This document shows, in pieces, positions 1 through 12,100 of a DNA stretch of 57,124 nt. A program made the translations under genes and the position numbers. Origin of the DNA: a virus. Numbering within the stretch: position 1 is the stretch's first letter; every line of letters starts with the position of its first letter. The stretch is from the IMG/VR virus record IMGVR_UViG_3300025051_000002, positions 1 through 57,124 of that record, one strand, 5' to 3'. The notes below the pieces were generated by a model, which saw only the letters and a program-made list of their open reading frames with translations, searched no databases and was not told where the DNA came from.

Positions 1-122
1 AAAACACGTTGCCGCCGTCAGCCAGGTTATTTTCCTTCATGATGGCTTCTAGTTGTTTTCTGCGCTTGGTAAGGATATCCTGTGCGCCGGACGCAGAAAA
101 CACGTTGCCGCCGTCAGCCAGG
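1..122 (-). repeat. Exact 26-bp direct repeat with 96-bp period in the tape-measure gene
   Basis: Positions 1-26 and 97-122 are identical and encode LADGGNVF in the same frame (96 bp is 32 codons). Exact identity at DNA level, unlike the diverged modules upstream, suggests a recent duplication. The left copy may extend beyond the window. Confidence 0.75.
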
Positions 123-3100
123 CCTGGCATAATACCTTTTTTATTTATATAGTCCAGGGTATCATAACCAAGTTTCTGGGCCGCATGGGCGCGTATTACG
201 TATTCTCCTGGACTAAGCATAGCCGGAACTTTATCCTCTCTTGGACCACCAGGACCTGTAATGTAACCCCCGCGAGCCTTAACAAGAGGTGTAGCAGCAT
301 CGACAGCAGTAGTCTCTGTCGGTTTATCCTTTAAAGCTTTATTTAACTCTTGTAGTTGAGTTGTATTATTATAAAGTGCCTCTATTTGTGCTTTAAAATA
401 AGCGTCATCCGCTAAGTGTAGGTTCTCCAAATCAGGCAAATTCAGCGAGGGTTTTTCAAATAAATCACCACGTGATGCAGCATCCTTCTCTGCCTTAGTT
501 AGTAGGTCATTGGTTTCTTTTAAAGACATGAGGTAGTCTGCTTTTGGGGCAGCAAAATTGTACCCTTCTACCCCAGCACCAACTGCTAATGGGGCCGCAG
601 TCAAAAGTGTTGCAGCCTGGGGCCCCATAAAAAATTCAGCAAGCAGGGCTATATCAGGTCCCATAGCAGCCAGAGCAGATGCACCTAAACTTAAAGTACC
701 TTTTGAAACAAAATCCTTAGTTGGGGTATCTGTAAAAACAGATGGTTTATTACGCGCATTTTGACGTTCTTGTTCACTAATAAACATGGCCTGTCCAGCT
801 GCAAATTGGTTTATCATTGCTTTTATTATTGGATCGTTAACATCAAAACCTTGTTGCTCAGCCATTTTTGTACCAATAAATGTAGCTTTTTCTTTAACAG
901 CTTTTTCTTGCGCTACACCAGGAGGAACTATATTAATATCCTTAATGGCAGCACCTACTGCCCTGCTGGTTAAATTAACAATAGCATTGCCTAATGCATT
1001 GTTATATTCTACAAACTTTGGTATAACTCTACCTAATTCTATAACCAAATTCCCCGTAGGCACAGAAAGAGCATCCAAGGCTTTGTTAGCGGCCACTAAA
1101 CCAGCCATAGAATTTTGTTCCACTTCACTTACATATTTTTGTACAGGCGATTGAAATTTTGCTGTTTCTAGGGTTGGAAGTAGTTTATCTGTTTCTCCAG
1201 GAGTTTTAAATAGCTGTCTTAACTCCGAGGAGGGAACGCCTAGTTTTTCAGCTAATGTTTCTAAGATCTTTTGTATGTTAATCAATTCTTTAACCACAGG
1301 ATCAGAGTTCATTAGAGTTTTTTCAAGGTCATGTTGTATTCTTGCAAAGCCCTCTTTTACTTCTGGTGTTATTGCCACCGCTCTGGTGCTTTCAGCCATA
1401 CCACCAAATTGAGACATGTATCTCTGGTATTCTATGGTTCCTTCCCCATACTGGGCTTTGGCTTTTTCTTTTACTGCTCCAATAGTAGTTTCTGATTTTA
1501 TGAAGGTCGCTTGAGAATTTTTAAGTTCCTCTAATTGTTTTAAAGACCCAGCATAGTAAGCTTTTGTGCCGGCATCTTCATTACCAAATGATATTCTTTC
1601 AATTAAAGTATCTTCCATGGAATTTATGGCATTAACCATAGTGTCTAAACCTTGAAATTGCTTAACCAAATCTTGTTCTTCACGTACCCTAGCCTTTTCC
1701 TGTGGCATATGGGTTATTTGGTCAATAACTTTCTGAAGATCATTACCTTTAAGATTGCCAGAAAATAGTTGTGTATATAAATCAGCTGTTCTTATTTCAA
1801 ATTCATCAGCAAATTTGCTTAAAGATATACCACCACCCATTAAAGCATCTATTTGCTGTGTAGGTGTGACCATTCTTTTAGCAAAAGGACCGCTAGCACC
1901 AACCAGGGAATCCATGGCCAATTTAAGATTTCTAGTACCTTCTAATCCGGCACTAAAACCCTGTACGCTTAAAGATTTAAAACTTTCATTAAATACGCGT
2001 AGACTTTTACCTGTATCAAACACGGTTTGCGTTATACTGCCTAAGGATTCCATACTATTTTTAAGGGTTTCGAAGTCTTCTGTTAAATCAGACGTCTCAT
2101 CACTTAATTTTAATATTTCATCTTTATATGCCTTAGTTTGATTGGTCTCTTTATCGCCGGCATCTAACAGCTTTAATCTGATATCTGTTATTAATTGCTC
2201 TCTATCTGCTATTTTTTTACTTACATTTTCTGTTAGAGCTTGTGCCGATTTTAGTTGATCTATCGTGTTTTTTGTAGTTCCTTGTGATGATTTAAAAAAG
2301 TATTCTTGATCACTTAATTCGGCGTCTTTACGTTTAAATTGCAAATCACCTCTAAAACCAGATAATTCAGGATTCATGGCAGCAGTCATTGACGTTTTAG
2401 ATTGAGAAATTGATCTAGTTATACTAGAAAAATCTTCAACTAATTCGGTATTAGCCCGTTCAGATCTAGCCTTCTTAAAGGTCCCTTCAATTATTACAGG
2501 CTCTAAATCTATTTTTATATTCTTTATTTTAGAAACTTGTCCTTTTATAGCATGTTCGTACTCGTCTATTAAAATATCCACATTTTTAAACCGCTTCTTT
2601 TCTTTACTACTTAACCCTACTGTTTTATCCAAAGCGTCTAATTCTTGTTTTTCAATATAGAGTTCAGTAAGCTTAGACTGCATAAGATCTGTTTTACTTT
2701 GGGCCTTTTCTAATGCTTTAAAAGAAGTTTCTGCCTTTTGGTATTTATTTATTGTAAATACTTTTTCAAGTTTAACACCTTTTCTAGGATCTTGTATAGA
2801 AGCCAAACTATTTATAAAGGTGGCCACTGATTCAAAATTAAGGCCCTTAGCAAAAAAATCTAGATCAGTGAAAAGTCTTCCTAGATTAGTAAAAAAGTTT
2901 TTACCTACCTCTGAAAGATTTTTAGCTTTTGATACCAGCTCCTTATCTTTAAATAGCAGATATTGTTCTGTTGTCATATCCCGTGTACTTCTAACACCTA
3001 AGTCAACTTGGGGTGGATTATACTTACCTCCTAATAAACCACCAGGTTGAGGTACAGCGAAATTACTGGACCAAAAAGATGGCCTAACAAAACTTTTTAC

Positions 3101-6100
3101 ACCGTAAGTCATGGACTCTTCCACTAATTTACTAAACCTATTTTTAGCATTTGCTGTTATTTCTACATTGGATATAGCGGCAGCCATATCATTTAATTCC
3201 TTTTCTAATTCTTCAGCCATTTCAAGTTTAAGCATCTGTTCTTGCATATCAGCGGCCTGTTTGTTTATGACTTGCGCCTGCTGTTTATAGACTTCTTTCA
3301 TATCTTTTATGGCTTGTTCCACTTTTTTCTTTTCAGCATCAACATCCAATACTTTGGATTTTACTTCTGTTCCTTGAAGTATTTTATCGGTTGTAGCATT
3401 TTTAATAGCCTGCTCATTAAGGGTATTAAATATTTTTTGTGCTGATGATGTGTTTTTCTGTATCAAATCCGCTATAAGGGTGGACTCAGCGGCAGATTTT
3501 TTAGAAGCTGTTGCTATCTCAGTAAGTTTTTCATTACTTTCGGCTAGATAACCTGCCATAGTAGCCGCAGCTGCTGTGGCTAGTACTTGTGCAGGTCTAT
3601 TAATGTCTGGGTCTGTTATTGGGCCAGCAACAGCACCGCCTGTGGCGAAAGTTGGTAATTTGCCATATTCATTAATGTAGTCTAGCTTACTTTGACCCAA
3701 ATGTTTGGCAGAGTCGGCCTTGATTATATATTCACCGTTACTCACCCTAGCTAATATATCGTCTGATGTACCAGTACCTTCGCCCGCTATTGGACCGCCA
3801 GTAGCCATTTTAAAATTAACAGCATCTAATAATTTTTTTAAATCATCTGGTAAATTTAAAGTGGCCTCTTCACCCTTGCCTACTTTAATTTTAGACAAAG
3901 TAGTTACAGCTTTATGTACCTCAGGATATTTTTCCTTTAATACATCCAAAGCCATTTCCTCGGACCCTTTAAGTACATCAGATAACTCAGGGTAATCTTT
4001 AAGTATATCATTAACTTTACGTAATAAATCGGCTTTGTTTTTAAGTTCGTCTTTGCTTTCTATCAAACTGTTTTTAACGGCACCACCAGTAGCAAAACCT
4101 GTTAAATCTTCTGGATTATGTGTTTTACTGAATTTATCCAATCTGGCATAACCAGCGCGTCTAGCAGTTGCAGCATCTAGTACATACTCGTCTTTACTTA
4201 ATTTTGCATTAATACTATCAGAAGTAGGAGTACCTTCACCAAACACTCTGCCGCCATCAGCGAAACCGTACTGTGTTTTATTTTTTTCATAGTCTTCATA
4301 AAAGTTTTTTTCAGCCCGTTTAAGTTTTATGGCCTGTGATAAAGAGGGTGCCTCACCAGTGTTTGCTACACCAGTGGCTACATCTTTTAACACTTTACCA
4401 TAATTTTTAGTGGCCTCTGAAAGATCTGTTCCCAATAGTTTACTAAAAACTAATAAAGCAGCATAAGTGGCTACGGTACCTGCACCTAGTTTCTTTATAG
4501 TGTCGTCCGCAAAGCCAAGACTTTTAGCAAATTCCATAATTGCTGTTTTTGACGCAGTCATAGTAGTAACAGCGCCATATAAAGTAGCTTTTGCTGCGGT
4601 ATCTTCTCTGGATGTAGTAAGTGTTTTTTCTTGTGTTTTTAGGTCTTCTATTAACCCTTTATTTTGATTAACAGCGGGCTTGGCTTCTTCTGCCGCGAGT
4701 TGTGCCCTTAATACTTGAAGCTGTTCATCTAATTTCTTAACTGTTGCGTTTTCGCCAGCTTTTTGAAAAGCGGAAGCAACACTGGCTGCGGCAGTGGCTT
4801 TCATTACAGTTTTATCATCAATAAACTGTGTTTGTTGATTTGCTGTTTGTAATTTATTTATGGCTTCCACATCTGCAGTGAACGTTGGTTTGTTTGGAAC
4901 AGTTTTTAAACCAAACCACTTACTTTCTTCTGGTACGACATCCTTCATTTGTGTTACAAAATCACGGAAATCTAGACCAGAAAACATTCGTTGAGAAGCT
5001 TCTGTTGCTGTGTAGTTTTTAGCACCAAAAACATTCTGGCTACCTATTTCTTTAAGTGTTCTATCTACCCCTAATTGAGATGTTAAATTTTTAGTCATAA
5101 CATCTAGAACTTTATTGGCTTCTATCACCATATCGGAATTGCCGGTGGCTGACGCTCTATCGCGCATTTCAGCTACACGCTCTAGTCCAGTTAGTAAATC
5201 TTGTGGTGAACTAGCAGACATATATTTTTCTAACTGTTTATCAAGTTCCCCTGGACTACCTAAAGCCATTAAAATGTCTTCAAGCTTAGTAACAGTATCC
5301 GCAGTATTAGTAGCTACCCTAGAGGTTTCTATTTTTAATTCAGCGTACCCTGTGTCACCTGTTCTAGCAACAGTTTCAGTAAAGTTTTGCATTTCGTCCT
5401 TAGTTAGCACAGAACCAAAGCCTTTTGATACAGCAGCTATGCTATCAAGTGCCACAAGAGCTTTATCGGAGGAGTACATGCCCTCTGACGCACCTTGTTT
5501 TTGTATATCTAATTCTTTTAGTTGAGCGGCTAAGTTTCTGTAATCCTCTGAGCCTATTAAAGTACGTTGTTGAACAGTCAGGTCTTTATACTTAGGCCCG
5601 CCCGTATCAAAAGTGTCTAATCCCTCAGATATACCTTTTAAATAACCTGTGGTGCCTTTAAATACTTCTTGACGGCTACGTTCAACAGCTATGTTTTCTT
5701 CAATTGCTCTTTTGCCAGATTCAAATGTTTTAGTTAAATCGGCCAATACAGCTCTATATTGCATTACCACTTGATTATTTTTTAATATAGTAGTTAGGTT
5801 TTCTAACTCTTTATATAAGTCATTAGCTATGGTAACACTGCCTTCATCCAAACCTTCTACTTTTAATTTATCTAAGTCCTCCATGTAACTTCTAAATTTA
5901 ATCATAGGTTTAGCGTAATACTCTTCAAAATCTTTTTTCCATGATTTTTGGAATGGAGATTCACCAAAACCTTTGCCTGTAGAAGCGGTAGGAGTAAACC
6001 CTTTACCAGATTGTAGCAGAGTGGTTGTTGCTATGTCACTAAAAAAGCGCTCCCCTAAATCAAATTCCTTTTTGAAATCTTTTGCAGATATGGCCCTAAT

Positions 6101-9100
6101 ACCCGCGCCGGCGCCGGCTACAAATTCATTAAGTATCTCTATTTTGTCTGTGATCTCATCTTGTATATGATTGGCAGGAAAGATGTTTTCAACTAATTGC
6201 TGCATGTCTTTATCAAAAGCACGCTCTTCCACTTTTAGTGTTTTTGTATTAAAGTATTGTGCAACCCACTCAAATACACCATCCGAGGTTTCTTTGAGTT
6301 TAACTATTGCTTGTTTGCCCGCCATATTATACTTTGCAGCCACGTCATCCATAAATAGTACTATATCGTTATTAAGCACTTTACCTTGGCGTTCAAAAAG
6401 ACCTGCGGACTCTAATTTACCCTTAGTTAATTCTTTTGTAAAATCTAATGATTTAGCAGAGGGCAGGGCACGCTGCATAACAGTTTGCCCTAAAACATCC
6501 TGCCAATTAATTTTACCTTTAAGGCCGGCTATATTTAGTCTGGGTTCCATGTTAAGTATAACATCATACCCTTCTTTTAATCTGGGGTCAGCAAATATTT
6601 TAGCAATCTCATTTGGATCTAATCCCTTAGTATTAATGTTGCCTAATACATTACTAAATTCCTTATAAGTAGCCGCGTAATCATTTCTAAGCGCCTTTAA
6701 TGTCTCTTGATATTTTTTAATATCTTTATCCACAGCAGAAGACATAGGCGATTTTGCTTTTATTGATAGCAAATTGTTTAACTGTGCGGTTACTTCAGCA
6801 ATAGCTTTGGCGGGGGCCACTTTAATACCCTTAGCAAGCATTTCTCCTATAATAGGCACCTCACTCGCTATATCTTTAATCATTTTTTTAGTGTTTTCAG
6901 ACCCACCTGTTTTGGTTAAATCCTCTATAAATTTGGAAGCCACGTCTACTTCCGATTCCGCCAGTTGTTTAGTTCTGGATTTATCCAGTACTTTAAAATA
7001 CTCGTCAAAATTAGTGCTGGCTTTAAGCACCGCATTGCCTACTTTATCATAACCTAACACCAGGTTACTATTAGATTCTGCTAATTGATTTGCTAAACTT
7101 ATTACATCTTCTTGTGCTCTACCTAATGTAATTATAGGAGCTTCATAAGTGTTTAAAGATTTTCTACGTTCTTTGGTGGCGGGATCATTTAATTTATTTA
7201 AATCCTCTATTTTGCTTTGTAAAACATCATAGGAAGCCGCCATATTTTTAATATTAGTAAGATTATCTTCTTGAATACTACGCATACTATACATAGCATT
7301 TGCGTAATCTTGTGCAGATTGAGTCATCCTACCATATTGATCCCCTAGTACTTTTATTGCCGGTACTAATGCTGCTATTGTGGTTAGTAATGGGGCAACC
7401 GCGGCTATAAAGGAAGTATCGTCCGTAGCTAAATTTTCAGTTAACTTTTTGCCTATATCACCGAGTGAATCACCAAAACCTTTTACAGCCATACCTCCTA
7501 AATAGGAACCCATACCAGCTACTTCGGCGCCCATGGCCAAACCACCAGAAACTAATTTCTTTAGTGCTTGATGTATACCCAGCTCTTTAACTGTTTTTTC
7601 TATGTCTTCTTTGGTCATACTATTACGTTTTCTAATAGTTTCAATAGTCTCCCCTATACCAGCGGTACTACTAAGTTTAGTCCCTACTGTTTTTCCGGCA
7701 GCCCCGAATGAGGCTATTCCTTTACCTGTGGTAGAAACACTATCAGCAACAAAACTATTAAATACTTTACCTACTTCTTGTAGTTTAAAGGACAACCTGC
7801 CAAAAGAGGAATGAAAATCTGATAATTTAGTCCCTCTGGTTACGTCAGTCTTTCCGCCACTAGCATCCGTAGTAGTAAATTTACCTAATGTTTTAAGACC
7901 GGCAGTGGCTAATTTACCGCCGCCTAAACCAAATAATTCATATTTAGTTTTAGCTAACTCTTTAGTAAATTGTTCTCCGGCCCCAGATATACCTAGAAAG
8001 TCCTTACCTCCAGCAAGCATGTCACCTAAGGATTCGGCTAGTTGCTGTCCCTTAGTCATATAGGTCAGTAAGGCCACAAAAGCAGCGCCGGCCGCTTTGA
8101 TAGGATCAGGTATAGCAGACAGTGTTTCTAAAAATGTTTTAACTCCACTTAAACCTATTTTAAATGCCGGCAAAGCTACTTTACCGATAGACATCTGTAG
8201 TTCTACTAAAGCAACTTTGGTTTGTTCGAGCTGTTTTCTATAAGTACCCATTAATTCAGCATTACGTCTTTCTGCGGAGCCTTTGGAATTCATACTCTCT
8301 TTGGTGGCACGTAAAGCTTGATCCCAGTTATCCATTAAAGCTATGAGAGAGTTATATTGTCTGGTACCACCAAGTGCTTGGGAGGTAGCCAATTTTTGGG
8401 CGTTACTAAGGTCTTTCCATTTTTTGCTTAGATCATCTAAAACACTAAAACCAGATCTTAACTGTCCAGTAGATTCCATGACAGGAATACCTAATTTACC
8501 CAGCTGCTCTGGCCCTTTTTCGGCAGAAAGTCTACGTAAAATAAATCTAAGAGAAGTACCTACTTCTTTACCTGATTGTCTTGTAGTTGAACCGATAGCG
8601 GCAACAATACCATTTAATTGATCAAAAGTAACACCAGCAATTTTGGCTGCCGAGGCGGACTTTTGAATAGCATTGGCTAAGTCACCAGCAGTAATAGCGC
8701 TCTTGGCTTCAACCTCACTCCAAGCATCTAAAAAGCGCATAGCACTATTACCTTCTTCTTGGTAAATTTTCATGGCTGATGTTAAAGCTTCAGTAGCTTC
8801 TGATGCTTTTAATGTAGTAACATTAGCAGCTAAGGTAGATACCTTAGTTCTATCTATTATTTCTGCTTGTGTTAAACCTTGCTGTGCAAAAACATTCATA
8901 GATTGTAATACATCTGTTATACCAACACCATATTGTTTGGCGAAGGTAACCGCGGCCGCTGATAAACCATTTATATCAGAAGACAGAGGATTTAACATCA
9001 TTTTAAGTGTGGCTAAACTATACTCTATTTCAGCTAAGGTACTAATAGCTTGTTTGAGTTGCGCAAAACCTCCGTACACTACGGTAGAAGCAGCACCCCA

Positions 9101-12100
9101 TTTAACAGCACGCCCTATTGCACCTCTAAATCCGCTATTAGATCCTTGCATAGCGGAGGCTAAATCTCTTTCTTTTATTGTTATGTCACTTAGTGATTTA
9201 CCATACTTAGCAAAGTCCACCACAACATTACGAACAACCTGCCCAGTCTGATCCAGAACTTTGATAGGATAAGATCTAACCTCACCTACACGTGCACCAC
9301 CAGATTCTTGAGGCTTCTCAAAATACTCTTTTACTTTTTCTACATTACTTGTGTGCATAGCCAGTTGCTCTTTCGGCGCTAACCATTTTGGAACTGGCAC
9401 TGTGCCTGCCTCACCCCAGTCTTTATTGGCAGACTGGTTAATCATGGTGTATGAGTTCTCTACGGATTTTAAATACTTTATGACAGTCTCTAAATTCTTC
9501 TTTTGAGCTGCTCCAAAATCGTCCGTTAGATTATACTTCATGTAACGTTCAAGAGAAGCGCGGAGCCTACTTAATTTTTCAGCCAAAAGATCAAAATCCC
9601 AAGCATGCATAACATCAGAGCCCATCCTAGTTAGCATCTCGGCATTTTGCATCATGTCTATCATTTCTCTTTTAACATTGGAACCAGTAATTGTAGATAC
9701 AGCTGTACGTGCTTTTTCAACAGCAGGGGTCATCACACTGTCTTTTTGTAAATCACTTACTATATTTTCAAACATTGATTGTAGTTGTTTATCATCACCT
9801 AATGGTGTTGTAGCCTTAGTAGCCAACTCACCTGGTGTTTGATAAACATTTAGTCTACGTGCCATTTCCGGCATTACAAATTTTTTATCTTCTGTGTAAA
9901 TGTCTGTTCTAGAACCAGCTACCCTACTAACAAACTTTCGCATTCTTGATATAGCGGATTGTGCCTTACCATAACTTGCGGTTTCCGCCTCAAAATCTTT
10001 TGAGGAGCTAGCCGCTTCGTAGGCCCTTTTTGCCTCCTTGGCTTGAGATAAGTAGTAATCTCCTTCCGCCATTCTATACAATTTCCAAGCTTTATTTAAT
10101 TGCGCTCCTGCTCTACGTTCACCTTCAGGTCCACCTTGATCAGTGGCTAGCTGTTTAAATTTATCTGTTGCTTTTCTAAATCTATCCATATCTGGGCCAG
10201 TTTTACCTGTGCCTCTAATTATGTCGGATAAATCTTTACTTACTTTTTCGAGACTATTAAGCTCTTCTTCATAGTTGATGTTACGAACTTGCCGTTGGAA
10301 TTCTTTGGCGGCTGTATGGAATGTGGTGAAGTTCTCTAAATCGGCCCATACATCCTTACCAGCGGCTATTTTAGGGCTATATAATTTGTCTATATCACTA
10401 ATTGAATCGGTTTCGTCAAGTTTAAAACCCTTAATTTTCTCTTCACTCTCTTTAGGTGTCATCGGTCTGTAAGAAGCAGCCCTTTGTCTACCGCCGCCAG
10501 CAGTTTTAACAGATTCAAAATGTTTTGAAGATTCATCTAACATTCTCTTTAAATCAGAAGCACTTATATTTAAAGGACTAGCCTTCTTTGCGGCCTCCGT
10601 TTGTTCCTCTAAACTACCTGTGGTTCTAAATTTACCAGCAAACCTTCTAGCTTTAGCTACGGCATCCACATCTTTAGCTAATAAGGCTGGGTCTTGTTTA
10701 AATTTCACAACTTCAGGGGTATCTTCACCCTTACCCGTGCTACTATAATACTTAGCCTCGCCTTTAGTTGCACCAATGGCTGTCATATAAACATTTAACT
10801 GTGATGCCACATCCAGTAATTTATATGCGGCCGCTAGACTGGGTTTGTCCCCTTTCTCAATGAGTTTGGCGTAAACTTCTGGGAAATCAGATGTACCGGA
10901 AGTTTGTATGGCTTCTCCAATAGCTTTTTTAACCCCCTCACCTACTGTCTTTATATCCATAGGATATTTTTCACCAGTAGTTTCATCTTTCATTACAACA
11001 TCTATATGCCCGGTTATAGGGCCAGACTTTGTGGTTAAAGCCACAAATTGTTCTATGGCAGCTGTGGGGTCCATAGATATTATATCTTTTTGTATTTTAG
11101 CATGTATGGCTTGACCAACAAGAGCAGAGGCTTCTAAGAAGTCATTAGGAATGTTGTCACTTTCTCCACGCATTGCTGACACTATGGCAGCTATCTGACG
11201 ACTATTTAATTCTTTTTCAGAGAAGTCTTCTTTTTTAAACCCACTCTTATAGGAACCGCCGCCGGCTAAAGCACTGGCTCTATATATTGTTGCATATGTT
11301 GCACCGCTAAGCTCATTGTGGCCACCTGTTATTTGGGCAGACCATTTTTTAAGCTGTTCTACATCGATAGCAGGCTCAGTAGTTGTCTGAGTTTTAGCTT
11401 GTGGGGTGTCTCCTACAAATAAACCTATACCAGCAGCAATGCTTTGTAGATGAACATTTAAAGCACCGCCAGTAAAAGTAAATGGTCCCCCTGGAACACC
11501 AGCACCCGGTGTTGTTATACCAGGGGTAGCCGGGGGCGGGGGCCCTCCTGCAGACCCGTAAATACCGGCTTCCATTATAGGAGAAGATACTTTAGCCGCC
11601 TCTATACCTGCGGTGGAACGATATGTTGTTCCCCTAACTTTACCTGAGGAGACAGGGGGTAACATAGTAGCCACATCCATACCAGAGGCACTAGAAGTTT
11701 TAAATACTTTTAAAGCTCTATCTAGTGAATATAAGGCCTTCATTTTTTCTGAAAATACGTCTACATATGCATCTACTTTGGTTTGTAGTTCTTCGGGAGT
11801 TAAGCCTTGATCTTTAAATTTAGTTTCAGCCATCTTACTAAGTTCGCTTTTACCTAGTAGCTCTATTTCTTGTAGCACTGACGGCTCTACTACTGGCAGC
11901 CCCGCTAGTGTAGTATAATAGTCTACAACATCACGCATACGCATTAAATCTTTAGCTGAGGATCTATCTTTAAATACTTGCGTATGTATTGGAGACATTG
12001 TGGCTAAGTCACCCGTGGTTAATTCAGTAAGCTTACCAATACTATCTTGTATTGATTTAATATCCAGAGGTTCGTAATTAGCAATAGCTGCAGTTACAGC

